A stretch of 64,000 bases of DNA from an uncultured Bacteroidales bacterium (GCA_902781045.1 CACZHT010000004.1:1-64000), one strand, 5' to 3'. Positions 1-9,389 are shown, counted from the stretch's first letter. The notes: generated by a model not told the origin, from the sequence alone. A program made the numbers and translations.

Positions 1-66
1 AACAGAGAAGTTAAGCCTCACCACGCCGATGGTACTGCGAAAGTGGGAGAGTAGGTAACCGCCCCC
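1..66 (+). rRNA. rrf: 5S ribosomal RNA, 3' portion
   Basis: The window opens inside a 5S rRNA. The run GAGAAGTTAAGCC followed by GATGGTACTGC and GTGGGAGAGTAGGT is the conserved 3' half of bacterial 5S rRNA. The 5' half and the rest of the rRNA operon lie to the left of the window. A strong terminator follows directly. The exact 3' end, about base 66, is estimated from the family. Confidence 0.9.
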
Positions 67-69
67 TAA

Positions 70-99
70 GGGAGACACTCGATGAGTGTCTCCCTTTTT
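70..99 (+). terminator. Intrinsic terminator of the rRNA operon
   Basis: A perfect 11-bp stem (GGGAGACACTC at 70-80 with GAGTGTCTCCC at 84-94) has a 3-nt loop and is followed by five T. This is a textbook rho-independent terminator directly after the 5S gene. Confidence 0.92.
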
Positions 100-165
100 G
101 TCATATACATTGTGAAAAAACGGCAAAAAGTGTTCAAAATCTTCATGTTGGGCTGATTTTTGCTA

Positions 166-193
166 TTTGATTGCGAGATTTTTTGTACCTTTG
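166..193 (+). promoter_or_regulatory. Bacteroidota-type promoter for the glycogen operon
   Basis: TACCTTTG at 186-193 matches the TAnnTTTG -7 box of the Bacteroidota primary sigma factor. TTTG at 166-169 can serve as the -33 element, with a somewhat short 16-bp spacer. The start codon of the glycogen synthase gene follows about 30 bp later. Confidence 0.6.
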
Positions 194-223
194 CAGCTCC
201 AAAACTCAATCTTTTAAGATTTT

Positions 224-1849
224 ATGCCGGATTTGCTGTTCGAGACGAGTTGGGAAGTTTGCAACAAGGTCGGCGGAATCTACGCCGTTTTGTCGACCAA
301 GGCAAAGACCCTACAGACGCTCTATAAAGACAAGATCGTATTCATTGGTCCAGATGTGTGGACACCCATCAACGAGTCGCCCGACTTCGATGAGTGCCGC
401 ACACTGCTTGACGACTGGCGCAAAGGCGCACATCTGCCCGATGGTATCGAGGTGCGCACAGGGCGATGGAATGTGCCAGGGCGACCACTTGCCATCTTGG
501 TCACTTTCCGCCACCTGCAGGGCCAACTCAACGAGTTCTATGGCCAGATGTGGGAGCAATTCCGCGTCGACTCGCTCCACGGCTACGGCGACTATGATGA
601 GGCTTGCGCATTCGCTTATGCCTCGGCGCGTGTCATCGAGAGCATCGTCGGCCATTGGTCGAAACGCGCTTCCAAGGTCGTGGCACACTTTGACGAGTGG
701 ACCACGGGTATGGGGCTGCTCTATGTCAAGTCGCATCTGCCACAGGTGCGCACCGTCTTCACCACCCATGCCACCAGCATCGGTCGCAGCATTGCCGGCA
801 ACGGCAAGCCACTCTACGACTACATGGCCGGCTACAATGGTGACCAGATGGCGCGTGAGCTGAACATGGAGTCGAAGCACTCGCTCGAGAAGGCTGCCGC
901 CCATGCCGCCGACGCATTCACCACGGTGAGCGAGGTCACGGCGCGAGAGTGCGAGCAACTGCTTGAGCGCAGGCCGATGGTCACACCCAATGCCTTCGAG
1001 CAGCGCTTTGTGCCCAAGGGTAAGGCCTACGATGAAGCGCGACAGCTGGCACGGGCACGGTTGTTGCAAGTGGTCGCGTCGCTCACGGGGCAGACACTGC
1101 CCACCGACACCATGCTCATCGCCACATCGGGGCGGTGCGAATTTCGCAACAAGGGCATCGACCTCTATCTGGATGCGCTCAACGTGATGCGCACACTCGT
1201 GCACAGCAATGTTCAGGCCACGCGGCCTGTGGTGGCCTTTGTGATGGTGCCATCGTGGGTCGACTGTCCACGTGCCGACCTGGTGGGCTCGATGAACAAT
1301 GGCTTGGTCTCGCGTCTACCCAACCCCGTGGTCACCCACGAGCTGCACCAGCCCAGTCACGATGTGGTGCTGTGCAAGATGCGAGATGTCAACTTCAACA
1401 ACAAGCCCGACGACCGCCTGTTGGTCATCGATGTGCCCTGTTACCTCAATGGCCATGACGGCGTGCTGGGGCTCAGTTATTACGACGTGCTAGTGGGCTT
1501 GGACTTGACTGTGTTCCCATCCTACTACGAGCCTTGGGGCTACACCCCGCTTGAGAGCATCGCATTCGGTGTGCCCACCATCACCACCAATTTGGCGGGC
1601 TTCGGCCAGTGGGTCATCGACCAGTGCGGGCACGATGCCTCGCGCAGTGGTGTGACCGTGTTGCACCGCACCGACTCAAACTATGGCGAGACCGTGCATG
1701 CCCTGGCCGCCGAGATGATGCAGTACTATCACTTGTCGCCCGCCGACAAGCAGCATCGCAACCGTGCCGCGCAAGCTACATCCAAGTTGGCCCAGTGGAA
1801 GCAGTTCATCACGGCCTATAAAGAAGCATATTCAATCATTTTAGACTAA
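224..1849 (+). CDS. Glycogen synthase, GT3 (eukaryotic-like) family
   Basis: Transfers glucose from a nucleotide sugar (UDP-glucose in the GT3 family) to the growing alpha-1,4-glucan in the cytoplasm. The 541-residue protein begins with the KVGG donor-site motif (about residues 15-18, in ETSWEVCNKVGGIYAVL). It has the GT3 active-site block YYEPWGYTPLE near residue 435, where the paired glutamates hold the donor. Bacteroidota use this GT3 enzyme instead of the GT5 GlgA. It is shorter than animal and fungal synthases (about 700 residues) because it lacks their regulatory tails. The ATG at 224 lies about 30 bp after a good -7 box. The stop is only 6 bp before the phosphorylase gene, so the two are surely cotranscribed and pair glycogen synthesis with breakdown. 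Confidence 0.92.
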   Translation: MPDLLFETSWEVCNKVGGIYAVLSTKAKTLQTLYKDKIVFIGPDVWTPINESPDFDECRTLLDDWRKGAHLPDGIEVRTGRWNVPGRPLAILVTFRHLQGQLNEFYGQMWEQFRVDSLHGYGDYDEACAFAYASARVIESIVGHWSKRASKVVAHFDEWTTGMGLLYVKSHLPQVRTVFTTHATSIGRSIAGNGKPLYDYMAGYNGDQMARELNMESKHSLEKAAAHAADAFTTVSEVTARECEQLLERRPMVTPNAFEQRFVPKGKAYDEARQLARARLLQVVASLTGQTLPTDTMLIATSGRCEFRNKGIDLYLDALNVMRTLVHSNVQATRPVVAFVMVPSWVDCPRADLVGSMNNGLVSRLPNPVVTHELHQPSHDVVLCKMRDVNFNNKPDDRLLVIDVPCYLNGHDGVLGLSYYDVLVGLDLTVFPSYYEPWGYTPLESIAFGVPTITTNLAGFGQWVIDQCGHDASRSGVTVLHRTDSNYGETVHALAAEMMQYYHLSPADKQHRNRAAQATSKLAQWKQFITAYKEAYSIILD

Positions 1850-1855
1850 ACGATA

Positions 1856-4414
1856 ATGAAACTGAGAGTTAGCAACAGCAACGCACCGCAGTGGCGCAAC
1901 CTGACGGTGCAAAGTGAGCTCCCCGGACGGCTGAAGAAGCTCGAGGAGCTGTCCAAGAACCTGTGGTGGGTGTGGAACAGCGAAGGTAAGTCGCTCTTCC
2001 ACGACCTGGATCGCGACCTGTGGCGTGCCACAGGCGAGAACCCCGTGCTGCTATTGCAGAAGATGAAATCAGAGCGCTTCGACCAGATTATCGAAGACCG
2101 TTCGTTGCTCGACCGCATTGACACGGTCTATGAGCATTTCAGCAACTATATGAGCCAGCCCATGCGCGACGACTTGCCCTCGGTGGCCTACTTCAGCATG
2201 GAGTATGGCCTGTGCAACGCCCTGAAAATCTATTCAGGTGGCTTGGGTATCCTGGCCGGTGACTACATCAAGGAAGCCAGCGACCGCTGCGTCAACATGA
2301 CTGCCATCGGATTCCTCTATCGATATGGCTACTTCACCCAGACACTCTCGATGGACGGGCAGCAGATTGCCAACTACGAGCCTCAGAACTTTGTGCAGCT
2401 GCCCATCGCGCCGGTGCTGGACGCACAGGGCCAGCAGATGATTCTGGAGGTGCCTTATCCCGGACATGTAGTCTATGCCAACGTGTGGCGCGTCAATGTC
2501 GGACGAATGAAGCTCTATCTGCTCGACACCGACCTGGACCTCAACAGCGAGTATGACCGGCCCATCACACACAAGCTCTATGGCGGCGACTGGGAGAACC
2601 GCATCAAGCAGGAGTTCCTGTTGGGCATCGGCGGTGTGCTGCTGCTCAAGCGGCTGGGACTCAAGCACGACATCTATCACTGCAACGAGGGTCATGCCGC
2701 GCTGCTCAACCTGCAGCGACTGGTTGACTATGTGCAGGACGAGAAGCTGACCTTCAACCAGGCACTGGAGGTGGTGCGCGCTTCGTCGCTCTACACCGTC
2801 CACACCCCTGTTCCCGCCGGGCACGACTACTTCGATGAAGGGCTCTTCCACAAGTACATCAACGAATTTCCCGCCCGGCTGGGCATCACTTGGGACGAGC
2901 TGATGGACATGGGGCGCGAGAACCCTGGCACAGCCGACAAGTTCTCGATGAGCGTCTTTGCCCTCAACACCACCCAGGAGAGCAACGGCGTGAGCTGGCT
3001 GCACGGCGAGGTGTCCAAGAAGATGTTCCAGGGCGTCTGGAAGGGCTATGCCCCCGAGGAGTCGCACGTGAGCTATGTCACCAACGGTGTGCACATGCCC
3101 ACCTGGGCCGCCAGCGAGTGGAAGGAGTTCTATGCACAGACCTTCGGGCGAGACTATCTCGACCATCAGGACGAGCTGGCCACCTGGGCTCCCATCTACA
3201 GCGTGTCGGACGAGGCCATCTGGAACCTGCGCATGCAGCTCAAGAACAAGTTCATCAACTTTGTCAAGCGCGACTTCACCGCCAACTGGCTCAAGAAGCA
3301 GGGCGACCCCACTCGCATCATGTCCATCGTCGACAAGATCAATCCCAATGCACTGCTCATCGGCTTTGCCCGCCGCTTTGCTACTTACAAGCGCGCCTAC
3401 CTGCTGTTCAACGACCTGGACCGCCTGTCCAAGATTGTCAACAACGAGCAGTTCCCCGTCCAGTTCATCTATGCCGGCAAGGCTCATCCTGCCGATGGCG
3501 CAGGCCAGGACCTGATTCGCCGCATCATCGAGGTTTCGCGCATGCCACAGTTCTTGGGCAAGATCATTTTCCTCGAGAACTACGACATGATTGTCTCCAA
3601 GCGACTGATCACCGGTGTTGACATCTGGCTCAATACGCCCACACGTCCGCTCGAGGCTTCGGGAACATCGGGCGAGAAGGCCGAGATGAACGGACTGCTC
3701 AACTTCTCGGTGCGCGACGGATGGTGGTATGAGGGCTATCGCGAGGGAGCCGGATGGGCACTCACCGACAAGCGAACATACAACGACCAGGCACAGCAAG
3801 ACAAGCTCGACTCGGCCACCATCTACTCAATGCTCGAGAACGAGATTATCCCTCTCTACTTTGCCAAGAACTCCAAGGGCTACTCGCCTGAGTGGATTCA
3901 GTACATCAAGAAGTCGCTGGCACAGATTGCGCCCAACTACACCATGTCGCGCATGATTCACGACTACATGCGCAAGTTCTATATCCCACAGGCCAAGCGG
4001 GCAGGCGAGCTCAAGGCCGACAACTATGCTCTGGCCCGCGACATCGTCGCATGGAAGGAGAACGTCGCCGCACGTTGGGAGAACGTCCACGTCGAGGGAG
4101 GCATTCAGGTGTCGGACAATATGCTCAATGCCGTCAACACCGGCAAGGACATCGAGGCCACTATCCGCCTGAACACTGCCGGGCTGGGACGTAGCCTGGG
4201 CATCGAGCTGGTCATCTATCAGGAAATGGACGGCGAGAGCAAGTTCTATGGAGCCTTCCCATTCGAGGTCGTGGCCGAGGACGGCGACGTGCTCACCTAT
4301 CATCTGGCGCAGGACATCAAGTATAGCGGTGTGTTCCGCTACGCCTTCCGTGTCTTCCCCTGGGACGACCGCCTGCCGCACCGTCAAGACTTCGCCTACC
4401 TCAAGTGGATCTGA
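1856..4414 (+). CDS. glgP: Alpha-glucan phosphorylase (GT35)
   Basis: Releases glucose-1-phosphate from glycogen or maltodextrin ends, using pyridoxal phosphate. The 852-residue sequence has the short 'Thermotoga-type' architecture. An N-terminal DUF3417-like segment (KLEELSKNLWWVWN, about residues 20-45) is followed by the phosphorylase core with VAYFSMEYGL near residue 105. The PLP-lysine segment is PLEASGTSGEKAEMNG, with the lysine near residue 607. Most relatives have GTSGMK at this point; here it is GTSGEK. It overlaps nothing and follows the synthase by 6 bp. The product can be fed to the phosphosugar mutase encoded at 15369-17123. A 17-bp hairpin follows the stop. Confidence 0.95.
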   Translation: MKLRVSNSNAPQWRNLTVQSELPGRLKKLEELSKNLWWVWNSEGKSLFHDLDRDLWRATGENPVLLLQKMKSERFDQIIEDRSLLDRIDTVYEHFSNYMSQPMRDDLPSVAYFSMEYGLCNALKIYSGGLGILAGDYIKEASDRCVNMTAIGFLYRYGYFTQTLSMDGQQIANYEPQNFVQLPIAPVLDAQGQQMILEVPYPGHVVYANVWRVNVGRMKLYLLDTDLDLNSEYDRPITHKLYGGDWENRIKQEFLLGIGGVLLLKRLGLKHDIYHCNEGHAALLNLQRLVDYVQDEKLTFNQALEVVRASSLYTVHTPVPAGHDYFDEGLFHKYINEFPARLGITWDELMDMGRENPGTADKFSMSVFALNTTQESNGVSWLHGEVSKKMFQGVWKGYAPEESHVSYVTNGVHMPTWAASEWKEFYAQTFGRDYLDHQDELATWAPIYSVSDEAIWNLRMQLKNKFINFVKRDFTANWLKKQGDPTRIMSIVDKINPNALLIGFARRFATYKRAYLLFNDLDRLSKIVNNEQFPVQFIYAGKAHPADGAGQDLIRRIIEVSRMPQFLGKIIFLENYDMIVSKRLITGVDIWLNTPTRPLEASGTSGEKAEMNGLLNFSVRDGWWYEGYREGAGWALTDKRTYNDQAQQDKLDSATIYSMLENEIIPLYFAKNSKGYSPEWIQYIKKSLAQIAPNYTMSRMIHDYMRKFYIPQAKRAGELKADNYALARDIVAWKENVAARWENVHVEGGIQVSDNMLNAVNTGKDIEATIRLNTAGLGRSLGIELVIYQEMDGESKFYGAFPFEVVAEDGDVLTYHLAQDIKYSGVFRYAFRVFPWDDRLPHRQDFAYLKWI

Positions 4415-4465
4415 TTCAAAGCACAATGCTGGTGCTGTAAGTCAGCTCCAGCAGGCGAATGTGAC

Positions 4466-4502
4466 AATCGGCCGCCCGACACACAGTGTCGGGCGGCCGA
4501 TT
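4466..4502 (+). terminator. Long hairpin after glgP
   Basis: The left arm 4466-4482 and right arm 4486-4502 form a perfect 17-bp stem with a 3-nt ACA loop (core GGCCGCCCGACAC). There is no clear T-run, so it may act as a strong pause or mRNA 3'-end stabiliser instead of a classic terminator. It separates the glycogen operon from the M50 gene. Confidence 0.65.
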
Positions 4503-4557
4503 GAACTTTGTTGGCACAGTTTTTGCAATACATTTTGTTATCACAAGTCTGACACCT

Positions 4558-5316
4558 ATGGAAGATAACGAGATTCACAACCAGCCCGACGAGCAGCTGC
4601 AAGACCGGCACAGCGACAGCGGATTCACATTTCATTGGCTGCAACTGCTCATTGGCGCGGGCATCTGTTACTACTGGTTCTATCAGAGTTGGACCTCGAT
4701 GCTGGCGCTGGTGCTGGTGGTCATCATCCACGAACTGGGCCATGTCGCCGCCGGCAGGATGTTTGGCTGCCGCATCGACGAGATGCAGGTGTTCCTGCTC
4801 TGCTTTGCCAGTTACAAGCCCAAGCCCAAGCGTGGCAGCTGGTGGCGAAACATCACCTGGAGCCTGGGCACCCTGCCGCTGGGAGGCTTCACCATGTTCA
4901 AGATTCGGCCCGATGACCAACCCATCGACCCCGGCCAGGCCGCCGCGTCGCCCTACATCAACGACAAGCCCGCCTGGCAGCGGCTCCTCATCTCGGCTGG
5001 CGGCGTGCTGTTCAACTTCGCCACATTCCTCATCATCTACCTGTTGTTTCACTTCCCCATTGGGTGGTCGCAAATCTTGTGGCGGGTCATGTCGATGTCG
5101 CTCATCCTGGCCGTACTCAACATCCTGCCCGTGTATCCCCTAGACGGTGGTGCCATCATCTTTGCCTGCTACGAGATGGTCACTGGCCGCAAGCCGTCGC
5201 AGCAGTTTGTCACCGCCTGTGGCGCAGTCGGTTTCATCCTCATCATCCTGTTCTTCTGGGTCTTCCCTGGCTGGGTGCATCAGATCATCGACAGCGTCTT
5301 CGGCCTGTTCTTCTGA
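4558..5316 (+). CDS. Site-2-protease-like M50 family metalloprotease
   Basis: A 252-residue polytopic membrane protein of the RseP/S2P family, which cuts substrates within the membrane. The zinc motif HELGH lies at about residues 58-62, in a transmembrane segment. The second ligand motif, PVYPLDGG, has its aspartate near residue 196. Hydrophobic segments lie around residues 25-45, 50-70, 140-165, 170-195 and 220-245. There is no PDZ domain, so this is a minimal member. The ATG at 4558 is preferred because a possible promoter (TTTG 4507-4510, TACATTTTG 4529-4537) would lie inside a longer upstream frame. The substrate cannot be deduced from context. Confidence 0.85.
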   Translation: MEDNEIHNQPDEQLQDRHSDSGFTFHWLQLLIGAGICYYWFYQSWTSMLALVLVVIIHELGHVAAGRMFGCRIDEMQVFLLCFASYKPKPKRGSWWRNITWSLGTLPLGGFTMFKIRPDDQPIDPGQAAASPYINDKPAWQRLLISAGGVLFNFATFLIIYLLFHFPIGWSQILWRVMSMSLILAVLNILPVYPLDGGAIIFACYEMVTGRKPSQQFVTACGAVGFILIILFFWVFPGWVHQIIDSVFGLFF

Positions 5317-5551
5317 TGCCGCCCCGCATCTCTGGCAGGGGAAGGGCAGGGGGAGGGGTCATACCCTCAGATTGTGCCTCCATCGCCCCTCCCCTAACCG
5401 ACCAGTGGGGGAGAGACTGAGGAGCATCTTATTTGATACAATCGGGGACGGTTCTGTTTTGTATCATTTTCTGTCCAGCTGTGGCTGCGAGACTGCGTCT
5501 CGTAATATGCCGATCGGCAAATGACAGAGCATCCTGCCGTGGCACAGAAAC
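5317..5551. repeat. Intergenic repeat-rich spacer with a REP-like hairpin
   Basis: The spacer between the M50 gene and the pgk terminator holds a G-rich run (5337-5358), a pyrimidine-rich run (5385-5398) and, at 5434-5466, a palindrome with arms TGATACAA and TTGTATCA around GGGGACGGTTCTG. The first part resembles the better-preserved repeats at 40345 and 62534. The hairpin looks like a REP unit of the kind mobilised by REP-associated transposases. No gene is visible. Confidence 0.55.
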
Positions 5552-5587
5552 AACCACTCCCCGCACCACAAGGTGCGGGGAGTGGTT
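5552..5587 (-). terminator. Terminator of pgk
   Basis: A perfect 16-bp stem (AACCACTCCCCGCACC with its complement at 5572-5587) with an ACAA loop. On the minus strand it is followed by TTGTTTCT. It lies 29 bp past the pgk stop. Confidence 0.85.
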
Positions 5588-5616
5588 AGTGTAGTTGAAG
5601 CCTAAATTCTTAGATT

Positions 5617-6867
5617 TCAGTGCTTGATGGCGGCCACGCCGGGCAGTGTCTTTCCCTCGATGGCCTCGAGCATGGCACCACCGCCGGTCGAGACGTAAGA
5701 CACCTCATCGGCCAGACCGAACTTGTTGACTGCGGCCACCGAGTCACCGCCGCCCACCAGCGAGTAAGCTCCATTCTTTGTGGCCTCGGCGACAAACTTA
5801 GCGATTTCGCCTGTGCCATGAGCGAAGTTCTCAAACTCAAACACACCCACCGGGCCATTCCACAGGATGGTCTTGCTCGAGAGGATGATTTCCTTCCAGT
5901 TGTCGAGCGAACGCTGTCCGGCATCCATGCCCTCCCAGCCATCGGGAATGTTGAAGATGTCGACCGTCTGGCGCTCTGCGTCGTTGCTGAACTCCTTGGC
6001 TGCCACGGTCTCGACCGACAGGCTCAGGTTGACACCTTTCTCCTTGGCGGCCTCCATCACAGCCAGTGCTTCGGGCATGAGGTCGTCCTCGTGCAGCGAC
6101 TCGCCGATGTGTCCGCCCTGGGCCTTGATGAATGTGAATCCCATTCCGCCGCCGATGATGAGGTTGTCAACCTTGTCGAGCAGGTTCTTGATTACAGCCA
6201 GCTTGGACGACACCTTGCTGCCGCCGATGATGGCGGTGAATGGGTGCTGAGCGTTCTTGAGCACGTTGTCGATGGCCTCGACCTCCTTCTCCATCAGATA
6301 GCCCAGCATCTTGTGGTCGTCGTCGAAATAGTCGGCCACCACTGCCGTCGAAGCGTGGCGGCGATGAGCTGTGCCGAATGCGTCATTGACATATACATCG
6401 GCATACTCGGCCAGTGTCTTGGCAAAGTCAGCCTGGCTCTGCTTCATGCGCTTCTTAGCATCGTCATAAGCCGGGTCGTCCTTTTCGATGCCCACAGGCT
6501 TTCCTTCCTCCTCGGGGTAGAAGCGCAGATTCTCCAGCAGCAGCACTTCGCCTGGCTGCAGGTCGGCAGCGGCCTTCTGGGCTTTGGCGCAGTCGGGCGC
6601 AAACTTGATGGGGCGTGCCAGTGCCGAAGCCACCGCGTTGGCAATCTGTCCCAGCGACAGCTTGGGGTTGATTTTTCCCTTGGGCTTGCCCATGTGTGAC
6701 ATCAGGATGAGGCTGCCGCCATCCTTGAGAATCTTTTTCAGTGTGGGCATTGCTCCACGGATGCGGGTATCGTCGGTGATATTACCTTTCTCGTCCAGCG
6801 GGACGTTGAAGTCCACGCGCACTAGGGCTTTCAGCCCGGCAAAGTTAAAGTCATTAATGTTAGCCAT
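5617..6867 (-). CDS. pgk: Phosphoglycerate kinase
   Basis: Catalyses 1,3-bisphosphoglycerate + ADP to 3-phosphoglycerate + ATP in glycolysis (cytoplasm). The 416-residue protein has normal family length. It shows the N-terminal VRVDFNVP substrate loop, GGSKVSSK, the nucleotide-domain [17 protein letters not shown] and GGGDS near the C-terminus. It is a single-gene unit with its own promoter (-7 at 6912-6919 on the minus strand) and its own strong terminator. Confidence 0.98.
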   Translation of the reverse strand: MANINDFNFAGLKALVRVDFNVPLDEKGNITDDTRIRGAMPTLKKILKDGGSLILMSHMGKPKGKINPKLSLGQIANAVASALARPIKFAPDCAKAQKAAADLQPGEVLLLENLRFYPEEEGKPVGIEKDDPAYDDAKKRMKQSQADFAKTLAEYADVYVNDAFGTAHRRHASTAVVADYFDDDHKMLGYLMEKEVEAIDNVLKNAQHPFTAIIGGSKVSSKLAVIKNLLDKVDNLIIGGGMGFTFIKAQGGHIGESLHEDDLMPEALAVMEAAKEKGVNLSLSVETVAAKEFSNDAERQTVDIFNIPDGWEGMDAGQRSLDNWKEIILSSKTILWNGPVGVFEFENFAHGTGEIAKFVAEATKNGAYSLVGGGDSVAAVNKFGLADEVSYVSTGGGAMLEAIEGKTLPGVAAIKH

Positions 6868-6911
6868 AGTCTTATCAATAATTTAAAAAGCGTTAGAACA
6901 TTATTGAAACG

Positions 6912-6941
6912 CAAAAGTACAACAATGCGAGCAAACGGCAA
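6912..6941 (-). promoter_or_regulatory. Promoter of pgk
   Basis: On the minus strand TACTTTTG (6919-6912) fits TAnnTTTG, and TTG (6941-6939) lies 19 bp upstream. The spacing is ideal for the Bacteroidota consensus. The predicted 5' UTR is about 40 nt. Confidence 0.7.
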
Positions 6942-6969
6942 GCGTTTGTTGCGAAAATTTAACAGAATG

Positions 6970-7350
6970 TCAGCGATAGGTGCGCAATGAGGGCTGGAAG
7001 GCCTGGGGAATGTACTGGATGCGGAACGCCCCTGGCTGACCCACAACCAGCATCACGTCATAGACGATGCTGCACTTGAGCTGGAAGTATCGCAGGTAGG
7101 CATTGGCTGCCGCCACCATGTGGCTCTTCTTGGAGCGGGTGATGGCCTGCATCGGGTCGTAGTGTTCGTCGCTGGAGCGTGTCTTGACCTCGACAATGTG
7201 CAGCACATTGGCTTTGGGGTCATGAGCCACGATGTCTATCTCCAGCTTGTTCATGCGCCAGTTCTGCTCGCGGATGGTCAGACCTCGTGCAATCAGGAAG
7301 TCGCGGGCAGCCTGTTCGCCCAGTTGTCCCAGCTGGTTGTGCCGCGCCAT
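6970..7350 (-). CDS. yraN: YraN/UPF0102 family nuclease-fold protein
   Basis: A 126-residue protein of the UPF0102 family, which has the restriction-endonuclease-like fold seen in Holliday-junction resolvases. Its exact role is not established. The motif LEIDIVAHD...HIVEVKTR gives E37, D39, E54 and K56, the expected metal-binding set, so the active site looks intact. It starts 3 bp after the stop of the beta-barrel gene and probably shares its promoter. Confidence 0.85.
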   Translation of the reverse strand: MARHNQLGQLGEQAARDFLIARGLTIREQNWRMNKLEIDIVAHDPKANVLHIVEVKTRSSDEHYDPMQAITRSKKSHMVAAANAYLRYFQLKCSIVYDVMLVVGQPGAFRIQYIPQAFQPSLRTYR

Positions 7351-7353
7351 GCG

Positions 7354-7842
7354 TCAGAACTTATAGTTCACCCCCAGTGCAAACGAGCCTTGGTCCACAC
7401 GGCGGATGATGGTGTGGCGATACTCTAGCGTTGCGGCAAAGTGGTCGTTGATCTCATACTCCAGACCGGCTCCCAAGTTCAGGCCCACATGGTTCTCCTC
7501 GTCCTTCTCTTTGGTCACGGGGTCCTTGATGGTCTTCATGGAATAGGTCATTCCGGCCTTAGGGTAGACATAGAGCACATCGGTCTTGATTGGCACCAGA
7601 TATTCGGCATTGATGCTCACGTCAAACCAGGTGGTGTTGTGTCGCTTGAAGTAGCCGTCAAACTCGACCTGTCCGCGCAGCTGGTCGATGAACGCATAGT
7701 TGAATCGTGCTCCCAGACCCATGCTCTTGATTTCGCTGCCATAGAGCAGGTTGATTCCGGCTGCAGCCTGACCCTTGTTGACTTGCGCGCTGGCGCACAG
7801 TGCCAGCGCAGCAACGCAGATGATTGCAAATAATTTCTTCAT
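7354..7842 (-). CDS. Small outer-membrane beta-barrel protein
   Basis: A 162-residue protein with a clear Sec signal peptide (MKKLFAIICVAALALCASAQ, cut after about residue 19). Alternating hydrophobic strands follow and the chain ends in aromatic GVNYKF, the usual C-terminal signature of outer-membrane barrels. It resembles the OmpX/OmpW-like 'outer membrane beta-barrel' group of Bacteroidota, with about eight strands. No enzyme motif is visible. It has its own promoter and is followed at 3 bp by yraN. Confidence 0.75.
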   Translation of the reverse strand: MKKLFAIICVAALALCASAQVNKGQAAAGINLLYGSEIKSMGLGARFNYAFIDQLRGQVEFDGYFKRHNTTWFDVSINAEYLVPIKTDVLYVYPKAGMTYSMKTIKDPVTKEKDEENHVGLNLGAGLEYEINDHFAATLEYRHTIIRRVDQGSFALGVNYKF

Positions 7843-7871
7843 AATCCTTGTTTTTACCTGAATAATTAATG

Positions 7872-7905
7872 CAAAGGTAGCAACTTTTTCTGAAACGTCA
7901 GCAAA
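7872..7905 (-). promoter_or_regulatory. Promoter of the beta-barrel gene
   Basis: On the minus strand TACCTTTG (7879-7872) is a perfect -7 box, and TTTG (7905-7902) is a possible -33 element with a 22-bp spacer. It lies between the rubredoxin stop and the barrel start. Confidence 0.6.
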
Positions 7906-7937
7906 GCTGCTACCTTTTTGTTGTCGGTCAGTTGATT

Positions 7938-8102
7938 TTATTCCTCCACGGGGCTAAAATCCTCCTTGCCAACGCCGCACATGGGACACATCCAGTCGGC
8001 TGGGATGTCCTCAAAGGCGGTTCCGGCGGCGATGCCACTGTCGGGATCGCCCACTGCAGGGTCGTAGACATACCCGCAAATGTCGCAAACGTACTTCTTC
8101 AT
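7938..8102 (-). CDS. Rubredoxin
   Basis: A 54-residue iron protein that carries single electrons in the cytoplasm. The translation starts [15 protein letters not shown] and contains [14 protein letters not shown]. The two CxxC knuckles (C6/C9 and C39/C42) hold the Fe(Cys)4 centre, and the length is typical. It lies 90 bp downstream of the flavodiiron protein gene on the same strand. In the known system, rubredoxin passes electrons to that enzyme for reduction of O2 to water. The ORF is short and easily missed. Confidence 0.95.
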   Translation of the reverse strand: MKKYVCDICGYVYDPAVGDPDSGIAAGTAFEDIPADWMCPMCGVGKEDFSPVEE

Positions 8103-8192
8103 TGTCGCAAAAAATTAAATTAATAAAATCGAGCATTCGATCAATCGAAAAGTCGAGTAATCTGCTAATTCAACAATTCAGCAGCCTGGTTG

Positions 8193-9389
8193 TCACTTAG
8201 TGTCAGTGCTTCGCATCAGGTCGGCTCCCCACTGGCGGCATGCGGCGAGCATGTCGGTGTCGGGTACCCAGGTCTGGCGGATGCCTTCGTCGGCAATCTC
8301 AAACCCAGCTTGTTGCAGATGCTCGGTGATCATCTTCACGGCCTCGCCGCTCCAGCCATAGGAGCCAAAGGCGGCGGCTTTCTTCTTCTTGAACTTCAGA
8401 CCACGGGCCATCTCTAGCAGTCCGGCGATGGCGTATGAGTAGCCGTTGTTGATGGTGGGCGATCCCATGAGCACCATGCGCGAGCGGAACATCTCGGTGA
8501 GGATGTCGTTCTTGTCGTCGACCGAGGCGTTCATCAGCTTGACTGTGGTCTCGGGCGAAGCCTCCTGAATGCCGGCGGCAATGGCCTGTGCCATGTGTCG
8601 GGTTGACTGCCACATGGTGTCGTAGACGATGGTCACCTGATCTTCCTGATAGGCATCGGCCCACTGCAGGTATTTCTCGACAATCTGTGTGGGGTTGTCG
8701 CGCCAAATCACACCGTGGCTGGGGCAGATGAGGCTGATGGGCAGATTCATCGCCAGGATTTCCTTGACCTTGCGCGTGACCATGGGGCTGAACGGGTTGA
8801 GGATGTTGACGTAGTACTTGAGTGCCTCTTGCATGACCTCGGCCATGCACACACGGTCGTTGTAGAGCGACTCGGTGGCATAGTGCTGGCCGAACCCGTC
8901 GTTGCTGAACAGGATGTTGTCGCCACTCATGTAGGTGAACATCGTGTCGGGCCAGTGGAGCATGGCGGCCTCGATAAATGTCAGTGTGGTCTGTCCCAGC
9001 GACAAGGTGTCGCCGGTCTTGACACGCACGAAGTTCCAATCCTGGTGATAGTGTCCGCGGATGATGGCCTCGCCCTTGGCGGTGCAGTAGATGGGCGTGT
9101 CGGGAATTTCGCGCATCAGCTCAACCAGCGCACCGCTGTGGTCCACCTCGTTGTGCTGCATGATGATGTAGTCGATCTGCTTGAGGTCAATCTCTTGCTT
9201 GAGGCGCTCGACAAACTCGCGGTCGTAGGGGCGCCACACGGTGTCGATGAGTGCGACTTTCTCGTCGCGGATGAGGTAGCTGTTGTAGCTTGAGCCACGG
9301 TCGGTCGACAGTTCATCGCCATGGAACGACGTGAGTTCCCAGTCAATCTTTCCGACCCAAGTCACTCGCTCAGTTATACGTTTTCCCAT
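8193..9389 (-). CDS. Flavodiiron protein (FprA/ROO family)
   Basis: A 398-residue cytoplasmic enzyme that reduces O2 (or NO) using rubredoxin, protecting anaerobes from oxygen. The N-terminal beta-lactamase-like domain (residues about 30-240) carries the di-iron motif H79-x-E81-x-D83-H84 (QHNEVDHSG). The C-terminal flavodoxin domain starts near residue 253 (TIVYDTMWQSTRHMAQAI) and binds FMN. There is no extra fused rubredoxin or reductase domain; the partner rubredoxin is encoded next door at 7938-8102. Bacteroidales are strict anaerobes, so this pair is a plausible main O2 sink. Confidence 0.95.
   Translation of the reverse strand: MGKRITERVTWVGKIDWELTSFHGDELSTDRGSSYNSYLIRDEKVALIDTVWRPYDREFVERLKQEIDLKQIDYIIMQHNEVDHSGALVELMREIPDTPIYCTAKGEAIIRGHYHQDWNFVRVKTGDTLSLGQTTLTFIEAAMLHWPDTMFTYMSGDNILFSNDGFGQHYATESLYNDRVCMAEVMQEALKYYVNILNPFSPMVTRKVKEILAMNLPISLICPSHGVIWRDNPTQIVEKYLQWADAYQEDQVTIVYDTMWQSTRHMAQAIAAGIQEASPETTVKLMNASVDDKNDILTEMFRSRMVLMGSPTINNGYSYAIAGLLEMARGLKFKKKKAAAFGSYGWSGEAVKMITEHLQQAGFEIADEGIRQTWVPDTDMLAACRQWGADLMRSTDTK

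Noticed and set aside
2234..3799. 521-codon open frame antisense to glgP
   Set aside because: Mirror of a GC-rich third-position codon pattern; glgP has clear motifs and the antisense product matches nothing recognisable.
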